Origin: Cryobacterium sp. Y29
GTDB taxonomy: Bacteria > Actinomycetota > Actinomycetes > Actinomycetales > Microbacteriaceae
Assembly (NCBI RefSeq): GCF_002929825.1
Contig: NZ_PJJN01000025.1
Location: forward strand, 62,001 to 126,000
Direction: 5' to 3'
DNA: 64,000 bases
In this document: positions 52,838-63,766 of the stretch, in pieces
Numbering within the stretch: the first letter of the stretch is position 1
Layout: each line of letters opens with the position of its first letter
Translations under genes and position numbers: made by a program
Notes under the pieces: generated by a model
The model's database searches: none
Told to the model about the DNA's origin: nothing
Seen by the model: the letters and a program-made list of their open reading frames with translations, nothing else

Positions 52838-53772
52838 CGAGCGACCTCCGCTTCGGTGTGGGAGGAGGCATCGCCGGTGCGATACTCCACTTCGTTCTGC
52901 GTGAGTTTCATATAGGCGTCCTCAAGGGAGGCGTTCACCGCCGAGAGCTCGTGCAGGGAGATCTGGGCGGCAGCGGCGCGGTCACCGATCTCGGTCACGG
53001 TTAGTCCGCTGATCTCGAGCACGTCCTGCTCGACGTTGGTGATGGTGACATCGTCCTGTGCCAGTAGGGCGGCGAGGGCCGCCGTATGCGGGCTGCGCAC
53101 GCGAACCGTGTTCTGCGCGGCCGAGGCGATGATATCGGCGACCGAGGCATCCGCTATCACCCGACCGCGGCCGAGGACGATGATGTGGTCGGCGGTGAGC
53201 GCCATCTCGCTCATCAGGTGCGAGGAGAGCAGCACGGTGCGGCCCTCGGCGGCGAGCTGTTTGGTGAGCTTGCGCACCCACTGCACACCCTCGGGGTCGA
53301 GGCCGTTGACCGGCTCGTCCAGGATGAGGGTGGCCGGGTCGCCGAGCAACGCGGCGGCGATGCCGAGACGCTGGCCCATGCCGAGCGAGAAACCGCCGAC
53401 GCGCTTACGGGCGACGGACTCCAGGCCGGTGAGGTTGATGACCTCGTGCACCCGGCTAGTGGGGATGTCATGCGTTGCGGCCATGGCGCGCAGGTGGTTG
53501 AACGCGCTGCGGCCGGTGTGCACGGCCTTGGCGTCGAGCAACACTCCGACCTCACGCAGAGGCGCCTTGTGCTCGTGGTACGGCTTACCGTTGACGATGA
53601 CCGATCCGGCGCTGGGTCGGTCCAGACCCACGATCATGCGCATTGTGGTGGACTTGCCTGCGCCGTTCGGCCCGAGAAACCCGGTGACCTTGCCGGGCTG
53701 CACCGTGAAGTCGATCGCGTCGACCGCGGTCTTGCTTCCGTAGTGCTTGGTCAGGGACTGTGCCTGGATCAC
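52834..53772 (-). CDS. ABC transporter ATPase
   Basis: A 312-residue ATPase with Walker A GPNGAGKST (34-42), signature FSLGMGQRLG, Walker B LILDEPVNGLDPEG and the switch His in LLSSHLMSEM. GTG 53772 was preferred because GAGG lies 5 bases upstream; a GTG 39 bases earlier has no site. Its C-terminal 100 residues form the DUF4162-type extension common in ABC-2 antibiotic or lantibiotic exporters. It is the first gene of the transporter/sensor operon, with a palindrome 52 bases upstream. Confidence 0.93.
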   Translation of the reverse strand: MIQAQSLTKHYGSKTAVDAIDFTVQPGKVTGFLGPNGAGKSTTMRMIVGLDRPSAGSVIVNGKPYHEHKAPLREVGVLLDAKAVHTGRSAFNHLRAMAATHDIPTSRVHEVINLTGLESVARKRVGGFSLGMGQRLGIAAALLGDPATLILDEPVNGLDPEGVQWVRKLTKQLAAEGRTVLLSSHLMSEMALTADHIIVLGRGRVIADASVADIIASAAQNTVRVRSPHTAALAALLAQDDVTITNVEQDVLEISGLTVTEIGDRAAAAQISLHELSAVNASLEDAYMKLTQNEVEYRTGDASSHTEAEVAR

Positions 53773-53824
53773 GACTGCCTCATTCCGTTGGTGGATAAGG
53801 CCCCGATTCACTGCATTGAAGCCC

Positions 53825-53842
53825 CCATACCAAACGGTATGG
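53825..53842. promoter_or_regulatory. Perfect palindrome, likely operator of the ABC/two-component operon
   Basis: CCATACC (53825-53831), AAAC, GGTATGG (53836-53842): 7-bp arms with a 4-base spacer, in the 149-base gap between the transporter operon and the acyl-CoA oxidase gene. It looks like a repressor or response-regulator site. No TetR/GntR-type gene is adjacent. Confidence 0.55.
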
Positions 53843-53921
53843 TTTACCCCTTATGTGGCGCATCAACCATGGGGATGGTTCTGCGCCACCGGTGTCGTAC
53901 CTGAGTACGACGCGCACTGCC

Positions 53922-56030
53922 CTACCGTTTGACCGACTTTTCGGGTGCGGGAGCGGCCCCCGACGCCCGCCGGTCGGCGTAGTAGTCGCGCGCCTCGTTC
54001 TGGCGTTCACGCTCGATACCGCTCGCGATCGTAGCCCGCAGGTGATCTGGCGAATAGCCGAACGCGTCGACGAGATCGAGGGCATGCGGACGGATGCGCG
54101 CGATCAGCCGGTCGATGTAGGCCGTTACAGCCTGGGCCCGCTGGGCAGACAGACGTCCGTGAATGAGGTACCAGGCCAGGTTCTTCTCGACCAGGCCGAG
54201 GCCGAACAGGTCGCGCAGCCAGGTGAGCACCTGCTTGGTGCCGGCATCCGCTGTGGCGTCGAGCGCCCGGGTGAACGACTCCCACTGCAGGAGTTCGCCA
54301 TGGGCGCGTGCTGCTTCGATGAGCTCGTTCTGGTGTGCGTTGAACAGGTCGGCGGCCTGCTTCTTTGGCAGTTTGGTGGCACCGCGCAGCTTTCCGGCGA
54401 CCTCACCGATCATGCTCTCGACCCGATCGGTGAGCAGCTCGCGCTGCACATCACTCTCGCGGAGGGCGCCGACCGAGCGGGCCGTTGATCCACGGTCGGC
54501 GACGGACTGGCCGAGAGTGCGGAGGCCTGTGCCGTGGTAGGCGCGACCAGCGGCGTGCTGCACGACGTAGCGGGCGAGGGCGCCGGCATCCGCTGTGGCG
54601 AATTTACGGCTGTAATCGGTGAGCAGACGCTTGGCGACGAGCTGCAGCAGCACGTTGTTGTCGCCCTCGAAGGTCGCGAAGACGTCGAGGTCGGCGCGCA
54701 GCCCCACGAGGCGGTTCTCGGCCATGAAACCGGCGCCGCCGCAGGCTTCACGGGCTTCCTGCAGGGTGTCGAGCGCATGCCAGGTGGAGAGTGGCTTGAG
54801 CGCGGCAGCGAGGGTCTCGAGGTCTTGCCGATCATCGTCGGTGTCGGCTTTGCCGCTGAACACGTCGTCGAACTTCACCAGAAACTCGTCGTGCGCGAAG
54901 GTCTGGGCGTACGTCGTGGCAAGGCGCGGAAACAACCGGCGCTGGTGGCGCTGGTAGTCGAGAATGACCTCCTCGTCAGTGTCGCTGCCGGCGGTGAACT
55001 GCCGACGCTGACTTCCATAGGTGATTGCGATGGTCAGGGCCAGAGCGGATGCCGCGGTGGCGGCCCCGTCGAGCGACACACGCCCCTGTACCAGCGTGCC
55101 CAGCATCGTGAAGAAACGACGGCCGGGGCTTGATATCGGGCTGGAGTAGGTGCCGTCCCCGGCGACGTCGCCGTACCGGTTGAGCAGGTTTTCACGCGGG
55201 ATACGCACGTCGGTAAAGTGCAGGCGACCATTGTCGATGCCGTTGAGGCCCCCCTTCAAGCCGTCGTCCTCGCCTCCGACACCGGGCAGAAAGTCGCCGT
55301 TTTCATCGCGAATCGGCAAATAGAAGGCGTGCACACCGTGGTTGACGCCCTGGGTAATGAGTTGCGCGAACAAGACGGCGGCGATGCCGTCTTTCGCGGC
55401 GTTGCCGAGGTAATCCTTCCAGGCAGCACGAAACGGGGTGTTGACGACGAACTCGCCGCTGGCGGCGTCGAAGGTCGCGGTAGTCGCGATGCTCGCCACG
55501 TCTGAGCCGTGACCGATTTCGGTCATGGCGAACGCGCCCGGCACGCTCAGGTCCATGATGCCGGGAAGGTACTTATCGTGGTGCGGCTTGGTGCCAAGGT
55601 GCAGCACAGCGGCGCCGAACAGGCCCCACTGCACGCCGCCCTTGATCTGCAGACTCGGGTCGGCAATGACGAGTTCTTCGAAGCCCGCAATGTTTCCACC
55701 GTGGTCGTCCTGACCGCCCAGGTGCTTGGGAAAGGCGCGCAGTACGTGGCCGTTGGCTGCGAGTACCTTGAGCTGCTCAAGAACGCGCAGCCGGTGGTCA
55801 GCCATGGAGAGGCCCTCGATACGCTGCATATCGGGACGCGCGGTCACTTCTCGGGCGGCGAGGCGCACGTCGGCCCAGGTGCCGAGCAGCTGGCGCCCGA
55901 GTTGTTCGACGTTGACTGCGGGGGCGGTCGGATCACCGATGGACTTGATGGGTCCCGTGTCGAGGCTCGGATCGAGGCTGGGATCGATCGTCGTCGATCG
56001 GGTGCTGGAGCGCTGTTTCGTGTCAACCAT
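53922..56030 (-). CDS. Acyl-CoA oxidase/dehydrogenase-like protein
   Basis: A 702-residue flavoprotein of the acyl-CoA oxidase class, expected to form trans-2-enoyl-CoA. The flavin/substrate region shows PGAFAMTEIGHGSDVASI and, later, ITYGSQRRQF and CGGAGFMAENR. The ATG at 56030 has AGGA 6 bases upstream; the open frame further left in reading order is shadow. The two-part C-terminal helical domain fits oxidases rather than the shorter dehydrogenases. Whether it passes electrons to oxygen cannot be seen. Confidence 0.9.
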   Translation of the reverse strand: MVDTKQRSSTRSTTIDPSLDPSLDTGPIKSIGDPTAPAVNVEQLGRQLLGTWADVRLAAREVTARPDMQRIEGLSMADHRLRVLEQLKVLAANGHVLRAFPKHLGGQDDHGGNIAGFEELVIADPSLQIKGGVQWGLFGAAVLHLGTKPHHDKYLPGIMDLSVPGAFAMTEIGHGSDVASIATTATFDAASGEFVVNTPFRAAWKDYLGNAAKDGIAAVLFAQLITQGVNHGVHAFYLPIRDENGDFLPGVGGEDDGLKGGLNGIDNGRLHFTDVRIPRENLLNRYGDVAGDGTYSSPISSPGRRFFTMLGTLVQGRVSLDGAATAASALALTIAITYGSQRRQFTAGSDTDEEVILDYQRHQRRLFPRLATTYAQTFAHDEFLVKFDDVFSGKADTDDDRQDLETLAAALKPLSTWHALDTLQEAREACGGAGFMAENRLVGLRADLDVFATFEGDNNVLLQLVAKRLLTDYSRKFATADAGALARYVVQHAAGRAYHGTGLRTLGQSVADRGSTARSVGALRESDVQRELLTDRVESMIGEVAGKLRGATKLPKKQAADLFNAHQNELIEAARAHGELLQWESFTRALDATADAGTKQVLTWLRDLFGLGLVEKNLAWYLIHGRLSAQRAQAVTAYIDRLIARIRPHALDLVDAFGYSPDHLRATIASGIERERQNEARDYYADRRASGAAPAPEKSVKR

Positions 56031-56214
56031 GGGTGGTCCTAACTGTTCGCGCGAAAGTGATGATCGCAACGTTAGGGGCGCGTGGTCGTGGTCGTGAAAC
56101 GCGCGGTGCGGGGGCAACAACGAGAGCTGCCGCCCCCGGCATCCATTTTGTAGGTTTACGACAACTTCGAGCCGTGCACACCTGCGCTCCCACACAAATA
56201 GCGCACTGTTACGG

Positions 56215-58290
<2,076 letters not shown>

Positions 58291-58377
58291 GTTCCCGCGT
58301 GCCGATCCGATCCGCGACAGCGGATGACTACTTGCTTCGCGGTACCTGAAACAAGCAGCTACCCGCTGTCGGGTACG

Positions 58378-59070
58378 TCAGTTACGGCGTGTGCGGCGCA
58401 GGACGAGCAGGGTCACTGCGCCAGCGAGCAGTATCGCGCCGAGGGCTCCACCGATCCAGGCGACGGCCGGGAGGGGGCTGTCGCTGGCGGCGCTCGCTCC
58501 ATCGTCCGCGGTGGCCTCCGCGGTGGCGTCATCCGCTTCGATCCCGCACGACGGAGCCGTGGTCGCACCGTTGGCGAGTGGCTGGCCCGGGGCTGGCTTC
58601 CAGTTGAAAGTGAACTCGTCTGAGATCGAGTGGCCGTCGGTGGAGACCGTCTGCCAGATCACCGTGTATTGCCCGGCCGCACCGAGCTGCGCCGCGGTTT
58701 CGATCGTGGCACCGGAGACCGTGGCGCACCCATCACCGTAGAACAGCGGCGCACTGGCTGGCCCGGTGACGATCATTGCGGAGCCGGAGCCGGTTCCGCC
58801 GAGATCGAGTATCAGGTCACTCGTGGTGACGGAGAACAACCCAGGCTGCTCGGTCACCATCGCGTCGGCCGCCGGTGAGGAGCCGACCGCGTTGTCGTGA
58901 GCGGATGCCGGTGCCGCGCCCCAGCCCAGGGCCGCTGCAGCGACGACGACCGCGAACACAGCTCGGGCCGCGCGGCGAGTGGTCGAAGCGGTGTGCCGGC
59001 GGGTCGGACGTTGGTGCTCAGGTCGAACGATGGGGGCTGTCGCTCCGTGGGCAGTCGTGTTGGCGCGCAC
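58378..59070 (-). CDS. CopC-domain protein, membrane-anchored
   Basis: A 230-residue protein with a signal sequence ending ASA, so the mature form starts with His (HDNAVGSSPAAD), as in copper-binding CopC domains where His1 is a ligand. A second ligand region is DGHSISDEFTF. A C-terminal transmembrane helix (about 202-226, then RRTRRN) anchors it. GTG 59070 was chosen because it follows a short upstream frame by 4 bases; the extent of the N-terminus is uncertain. A copper role is by family. Confidence 0.8.
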   Translation of the reverse strand: MRANTTAHGATAPIVRPEHQRPTRRHTASTTRRAARAVFAVVVAAAALGWGAAPASAHDNAVGSSPAADAMVTEQPGLFSVTTSDLILDLGGTGSGSAMIVTGPASAPLFYGDGCATVSGATIETAAQLGAAGQYTVIWQTVSTDGHSISDEFTFNWKPAPGQPLANGATTAPSCGIEADDATAEATADDGASAASDSPLPAVAWIGGALGAILLAGAVTLLVLRRTRRN

Positions 59071-59074
59071 GGCG

Positions 59075-59191
59075 CTAGACCGACTGCTCGCTGCGGGCGG
59101 TGGCGGCCAGCATAGGGGCGACGAGCGTAGTGGCGGCCGGTGTAGTGGCGGCCGGTGTAGAGGCGGCACCGCGAGGGGTCGTGAATTTCAT
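59075..59191 (-). CDS. Short upstream frame (38 aa), possible leader or frameshifted start of CopC gene
   Basis: ATG 59191 has AGGA upstream and opens a 38-residue Ala/Thr-rich frame ending TAG, 4 bases before the CopC GTG. It contains nearly three copies of a 15-base repeat (unit GTAGTGGCGGCCGGT on the plus strand). It could be a translation-coupling leader, or the original N-terminus of CopC put out of frame by repeat length change. Confidence 0.4.
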   Translation of the reverse strand: MKFTTPRGAASTPAATTPAATTLVAPMLAATARSEQSV

Positions 59192-59295
59192 GATTGTCCT
59201 TTAGCGTGGGGTGCCCGGCGCTGACCAAACGGGGCCGGAGCGGCCTCTGATATTCATTCGGTGCGACGGGGAAAATGGTCTGGTTCGTGGCTGTG

Positions 59296-59922
59296 TCAGG
59301 CAAAGAACGCGCTGGACGGCGGGCCACGATGCCGCATGGCCGACAACACGAGAACCAGATCGCGCGGCGCGAACACCGGCGCCTCGTGCCCGATGCGAAG
59401 CGGTGCCGCGACCGGCACGATCACCGGTGCCGGGACGTACAGGGTACGCACGCCCAGACGAACGCTTTCGACGAGGCCCCAGAACGCGCGCTCCCCACAA
59501 CGCAGCGCCAGAATAGTGATGATGGCGGCTCCGAGGTGGGCGCCCCACATAGTCGCACCGTCATGCGTGACATCAGCGCCCCCGCCCGGTACGAGCGGGC
59601 CAATTAGACCGGGCAGCGCCGCATGCTGATGGGTTCCCGACGCGGCGAGGGCCTCGGCTCCCAGCGCACCACCGGGTGCGCCGACTGAAAACAGTCCATG
59701 AAAGATGAGCTGGCTGATCAGCACGGATGCGGCACCGCGCCAGAACGACAGGGTGCGACCCGAGAGAGCGATGCATACCATGCCGGCGAAGGCGAGTGAC
59801 ACGACGACCGCCAGCAGACCGGGTACTGAGGCACCACCGAGCGTGTGCGACAGGGCGGCGACAAAGGTGGAGAATACGGCGACGATCCAGCCGCGGGCGA
59901 AACGGGCCCAGCGTGTGTGCAT
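59296..59922 (-). CDS. Actinobacterial membrane protein next to CopC
   Basis: A 208-residue protein with about five helices (residues 12-33, 40-60, 66-90, 128-150 and a weaker one near 165-180) and a His-containing extracytoplasmic loop (GTHQHAAL, THDGATMWGAH). ATG 59922 has GAGGGG at good spacing. The His-rich loop and the link to CopC suggest metal handling, but no function is known. Confidence 0.75.
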   Translation of the reverse strand: MHTRWARFARGWIVAVFSTFVAALSHTLGGASVPGLLAVVVSLAFAGMVCIALSGRTLSFWRGAASVLISQLIFHGLFSVGAPGGALGAEALAASGTHQHAALPGLIGPLVPGGGADVTHDGATMWGAHLGAAIITILALRCGERAFWGLVESVRLGVRTLYVPAPVIVPVAAPLRIGHEAPVFAPRDLVLVLSAMRHRGPPSSAFFA

Positions 59923-59968
59923 GACGGCCCCTCTCCGGTATCGTCCAGGGTGATTTTTTTCGAGCAAC

Positions 59969-59981
59969 TTATTCAGAATAA
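59969..59981. promoter_or_regulatory. Palindrome upstream of the membrane protein/CopC unit
   Basis: TTATTC-A-GAATAA is a perfect 6-bp dyad 46 bases before the start of the membrane-protein gene, within an AT-rich patch. The form is like metalloregulator or Fur-family half-sites, but it does not match a consensus I can name. Confidence 0.4.
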
Positions 59982-60077
59982 CTGACGGACCTTGCAAAAA
60001 GACTGGTGGGAGCTAGTCGTCGATCATGGTCGGCGAGTCGTCGTGGATCGAGCGGGCCGTCGGCATCAACTTTCGGT

Positions 60078-60929
60078 TCAGCGCGGGCAGGCGCGCCCGG
60101 TGAAGGCGGGCTTGCGCTTTTGTTGGAACGCGGCGAAACCCTCGCGGTAATCGCCCGTGGCGCAGAGCGCGGCCTGGGCGGCGTTCTCGTCGCTCATGCT
60201 CTGCCAGAGTCCAAGGCGTTCGTCGCGCAGCGATTGCACGAGCGCCTTGCTCGCAAGAAAAGCCTGAGTGGCACCGGATGCCGCGCGCGCGGCTGCCTGC
60301 ACGGTTGCTGCGTTCAGCTCTGCCGCTGCAAAGACCTGGCTGAACAGGCCGCTGGCAACGGCCTCGGCTCCAGACATAAGGCGTCCGCTGTAGATCAGAT
60401 CGAGGGTGCGGTGCGCGCCGAGGCGTTCGACGAAGAGGGCGTGTCCACCCGAATCGAGGGTGGCGCCGAGGTTGGCGAACGGTGAACCGATCTTGGCGGT
60501 ATCGGCGACATAGACGACGTCGGTGGCGATGAGCAGGCCGAGGCCCACTCCAAGACACGCGCCGTGGGCGGCCGCGAAGGTCGGTGCCGGAAACCTGCTC
60601 ATGCGCTGCAGCAGCGGGGTGACCAAATCATCGAGGTAGCCGAGCACGTCGTCGGTGCCCGGGTCGACCGCCGAGATATCGCGGCCGGCGCAGAAGGCCC
60701 GGCCCACGCCGCTCAGCACGAGTGCGCGCACGCCAGCCCGTTCGGCCTCCTGGTAGGCCGCGTCGAGTTCGACGATTGCGGCCTCATCGAGGGCATTGAG
60801 TTTGTCAGGCGCGTTCAGCACCACGTGGGCGACGTCGTTGTCTATTGAGAGCTCAATCACGGCATTTGCTTTCTGCGCTGTTGAATGTCTGGCTGTCAGA
60901 TGTCTGGCTGTCAGATGTTGGGCTGTCAC
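60078..60929 (-). CDS. Enoyl-CoA hydratase/isomerase of the paa operon
   Basis: A crotonase-fold protein: GRAFCAGRDISAV and AAHGACLGVGLGLLIATD carry the oxyanion-hole glycines, and SPFANLGATLDSGG follows. In phenylacetate degradation this position fits PaaG or PaaF (ring-opened CoA ester isomerase or hydratase); I cannot choose between them. GTG 60929 overlaps the paaE stop, and the first 19 codons include a 15-base triplication. GTG 60860 (260 residues) may be the ancestral start. Confidence 0.85.
   Translation of the reverse strand: MTAQHLTARHLTARHSTAQKANAVIELSIDNDVAHVVLNAPDKLNALDEAAIVELDAAYQEAERAGVRALVLSGVGRAFCAGRDISAVDPGTDDVLGYLDDLVTPLLQRMSRFPAPTFAAAHGACLGVGLGLLIATDVVYVADTAKIGSPFANLGATLDSGGHALFVERLGAHRTLDLIYSGRLMSGAEAVASGLFSQVFAAAELNAATVQAAARAASGATQAFLASKALVQSLRDERLGLWQSMSDENAAQAALCATGDYREGFAAFQQKRKPAFTGRACPR
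60885..60929. repeat. 15-base tandem triplication at the start of the enoyl-CoA hydratase gene
   Basis: ATGTCTGGCTGTCAG (60885-60899) is repeated exactly at 60900-60914 and with three changes at 60915-60929. On the minus strand it encodes HLTAR-type units, in frame, and includes the GTG start. Confidence 0.9.
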
Positions 60930-62071
60930 GTGTCGTAGTCGACGACGACGGTGTCGGTGGTCGGGTGCGACTGGCAGGTCAGGACATAGCCGCGAGCGAG
61001 TTCTTCTGGCTCGAGCGCGTAGTTCTCGGTCATGGTGACGTCGCCGCTGACCAGTTTGGCGCGGCAGGTTCCGCAGACACCTCCGGCGCAGGCGAAGGGA
61101 ACGTCGGGCCGCACCCGCAGGGCAGCATTCAGAATGCTCTCGTTCGCGTTTACCGGGGTGGTGACCGTGTTGCTCTGGCCGTCGAGTGTGAACTCGATCT
61201 GGAAGGTCTTGTCCCCCGTGCCGATGATGACCGGCCGACCGCGGTCACCGTGTGCGGCCGAGGGTTCGCCGGTGGTGAACAGCTCGAAGCGCACGTGCGA
61301 CCGATCCACGCCGGTGCTCTCGAGCATGTCGCGGCAGAGCTGCACCAATTCGAACGGACCACACAGAAACCACTCATCGACCGTAGCGGGGCGCAGAATC
61401 GTGTCGAGCATGCGCCGAAATTTCTCCTCGTCGATGCGGCCGGAAAGCAACGAGGATGAGCGCTGCTCGCGAGAGAGCACGTGGTAGAGCGCGAGGCGGG
61501 CCGGGTAACGGTCCTTGAGTTCGGCGAGTTCGTCGAGGAACATCACATCGAGCGCGGTGCGGTTGGTGTAGACGAGGGTGAACATCGACGTCGGTGAGGC
61601 AGCGAGCACGGTGTGCGCGAGCGCCATGAGCGGGGTGATTCCCGAACCGGCGGCCACTCCGACGATGTGCTTATGGCTTCGGCCCTGCAGGGTGGAAACG
61701 AAGCTGCCCTGCGGGCTCATCACGTCGAGTGTGTCTCCGGCATGCAGCTCGCTGTTGGCCCAGGTGGAGAACGCGCCGCCGAGGTCGCGTTTGATCGCGA
61801 CACTGATCTGGCCGGCTGTCTCCGGTCGGCAGATCGAATAGCTGCGGCGCAGCTCCTTACCGTCAATCGTGGCGCGCAGGGCGAGATGCTGGCCGGGCAG
61901 GTAGTTGAACGCGCCCTGCAGTTTGGGGGGAACGACGAAGGTGACTTCGACACTGTCGGCCGTGAGCGGGCGCACTTCAGCCACCGTCAGGGTGTGAAAG
62001 CGGGCGCGGTGCTTGACCGGCGCCAGAGTCGTGGCGCCCGGGGTGGTGGATTCGAGACGCGTTGCAGCCAT
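60926..62071 (-). CDS. paaE: Phenylacetyl-CoA epoxidase, reductase subunit
   Basis: Moves electrons from NADPH to the PaaABC diiron oxygenase. The start at ATG 62071 overlaps the paaD stop and gives 381 residues. An FAD domain (ELRRSYSICRP) and NAD domain (GVAAGSGITPLMALAH) are followed by a plant-type 2Fe-2S domain with Cys328, 333, 336 and 366. All motifs are intact. Confidence 0.94.
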   Translation of the reverse strand: MAATRLESTTPGATTLAPVKHRARFHTLTVAEVRPLTADSVEVTFVVPPKLQGAFNYLPGQHLALRATIDGKELRRSYSICRPETAGQISVAIKRDLGGAFSTWANSELHAGDTLDVMSPQGSFVSTLQGRSHKHIVGVAAGSGITPLMALAHTVLAASPTSMFTLVYTNRTALDVMFLDELAELKDRYPARLALYHVLSREQRSSSLLSGRIDEEKFRRMLDTILRPATVDEWFLCGPFELVQLCRDMLESTGVDRSHVRFELFTTGEPSAAHGDRGRPVIIGTGDKTFQIEFTLDGQSNTVTTPVNANESILNAALRVRPDVPFACAGGVCGTCRAKLVSGDVTMTENYALEPEELARGYVLTCQSHPTTDTVVVDYDT

Positions 62072-62616
62072 TAGAGCACCTTGAAGTAGTCGAACGGCTC
62101 GAGGCAGTCTCGGCATTCGTAGAGGGATTTGCAGGAGGTGGAACCGAAGTGCGCGAGCTCGCGGGTGTTGAGTGAAGAGCAGCGCGGGCACTTGACGGCC
62201 ATTTTCAGACGAATTGGGCCGGCCGGGCCGGAACCACGCACGGTCGCGTGCCCGGTTGGGGCGGCGATGCCGTATTCGCGGAGTTTATTCTTACCGATCT
62301 CGCTCATCCAGTCGGTGGTCCAGGCCGGGCTGAGTACGAGCCGCACCGACACATTCTCGTAGCCAGCGCTCGCGAGCACCGCTAGGACGTCGTCGCGCAT
62401 GGCGTCCATGGCGGGGCATCCGCTGTAGGTCGGCGTCAGGGTCACCGCGACAGCATCGCTGGTGACCCTGACCGACCGGAGCACACCGAGGTCTTCGATG
62501 GTGAGTACCGGAATCTCGGGGTCGACGACCTGGGCGGCGAGCGTCCAGGCGGCGAGCGAAGCCGCGTCGATGGGACGCGGGCGCGAGATCGCCTCGTGCG
62601 CGGCGGCGGTCACCAT
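62071..62616 (-). CDS. paaD: Phenylacetate-CoA oxygenase assembly protein PaaD
   Basis: An MIP18/DUF59-family protein thought to help assemble the epoxidase metal centres. It has DPEIPVLTIEDLGV, PTYSGCPAMDAM, and a C-terminal Cys cluster (CPRCSS, CKSLYECRDC). ATG 62616 has GGAG 4 bases upstream and overlaps the paaC stop; GTG 62613 is an alternative. Length 181 is usual. Confidence 0.92.
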   Translation of the reverse strand: MVTAAAHEAISRPRPIDAASLAAWTLAAQVVDPEIPVLTIEDLGVLRSVRVTSDAVAVTLTPTYSGCPAMDAMRDDVLAVLASAGYENVSVRLVLSPAWTTDWMSEIGKNKLREYGIAAPTGHATVRGSGPAGPIRLKMAVKCPRCSSLNTRELAHFGSTSCKSLYECRDCLEPFDYFKVL

Positions 62617-63464
62617 GATGCTCCGGGGTGGGCTCGGGTGAGCACCTGCATCTCGGCGAGGAGAAAGGCGAGGTGTTCGGAATGTTTTCCGATGCGGCCT
62701 CCGCCCGAGGCGACGAATCCGCTGGGGAGTTCGACTTCGGCTTCGGCGAATACCGGTGCGATGGCGGCGTCGAAAGCGGGGCGGAGGCTCGACGGGCGCA
62801 CCGCGATTCCTTCGAGGCGGTCGATGAGTGGTTCGTCCCGGAAGATCTCTTCGACGTAGGGCCACAGGTCGGATAGGGCGGTGATCATTCGGCGACGCGA
62901 TTCGTCGGTGCCCTGCGCGAGGCGCAGCACCCACTGGCTCGCGTGGTCGCGGTGGTAGTCGACCTCTTTCACTGCCTTGGCGGCGATCGCGGCAAGCGTT
63001 TCATCAGCGGATGCTCGCAGTCGGCTGTACAGCTCGAACACGTAGTGGGACACGACGAACTGGCGTGCGATCGTGTGTGCGAAGTCACCGTTGGGCTGCT
63101 CGACGATGTGCAGCGACCGAAAATCGGGCTCGGTGCGCCAGTAGGCGAGGTCGTCTTCGGTACGGTTCGTCGCGGTTCCGGCGTAGTGCAGCAGGGACCG
63201 GGCGTGGCCGATCAGGTCGAGGGCGACGTTGCCGAGGGCGACGTCTTCTTCGAGCTCGGGTGCGCGGGAGATCCAGGCGCCAAGCTGCTGGGCCAGGACC
63301 AGAGCGTCATCGCCGAGCCACAGGGCGTACTCCGCGATGTCGGGTGTCGCGTTCGACGTGCCCTCGATGAGTTCAGCGTCGAGGGTGGTGACAGCGACGG
63401 CGACGTGACCGTGGTCGTCGGCATCCGCTCCGGCGCTGTCAATGTTCACAGTGTCGTCACTCAT
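62610..63464 (-). CDS. paaC: Phenylacetyl-CoA epoxidase subunit PaaC
   Basis: The ferritin-like structural partner of PaaA in the oxygenase core, 284 residues. DIAEYALWLGDDALVLAQQL, LDLIGHARSL and VKEVDYHRDHASQW are family motifs. It starts inside the paaB stop (ATGA). A short acidic N-terminal extension precedes the domain. Confidence 0.94.
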   Translation of the reverse strand: MSDDTVNIDSAGADADDHGHVAVAVTTLDAELIEGTSNATPDIAEYALWLGDDALVLAQQLGAWISRAPELEEDVALGNVALDLIGHARSLLHYAGTATNRTEDDLAYWRTEPDFRSLHIVEQPNGDFAHTIARQFVVSHYVFELYSRLRASADETLAAIAAKAVKEVDYHRDHASQWVLRLAQGTDESRRRMITALSDLWPYVEEIFRDEPLIDRLEGIAVRPSSLRPAFDAAIAPVFAEAEVELPSGFVASGGGRIGKHSEHLAFLLAEMQVLTRAHPGASW

Positions 63465-63766
63465 AGGTGTTTCACGCCTTCACTCTTGGAGTAGTAGCTC
63501 GCGTGGCGGTAGTTCTTGCCGGCGGATGATTCGAAGAAGGCGCCCTTGGCGTCTGGATCACTCGTGGTGATGGCAGCGGCGGGAACGACCCAGACCGAGA
63601 CGCCCTCACTGCGGCGGGTGTACAGGTCACGGGCATTGCGCACGGCGAGGGTTTCGTCGGGAGCGTGCAGGGAGCCAACGTGCACGTGGCTGAGGCCGCG
63701 GTTGGAGCGCACGAAGACCTCCCAGAGGGGCCAGATTTCAGAAGCGGAATCGCCGGGAGTGGTCAT
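63461..63766 (-). CDS. paaB: Phenylacetyl-CoA epoxidase subunit PaaB
   Basis: A 101-residue small subunit of the epoxidase complex: WPLWEVFVRSNRGLSHVHVG and DAKGAFFESSAGKNYRHASYY are characteristic. It overlaps both neighbours by 4 bases, showing that the paa genes are translated as a chain. Confidence 0.95.
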   Translation of the reverse strand: MTTPGDSASEIWPLWEVFVRSNRGLSHVHVGSLHAPDETLAVRNARDLYTRRSEGVSVWVVPAAAITTSDPDAKGAFFESSAGKNYRHASYYSKSEGVKHL

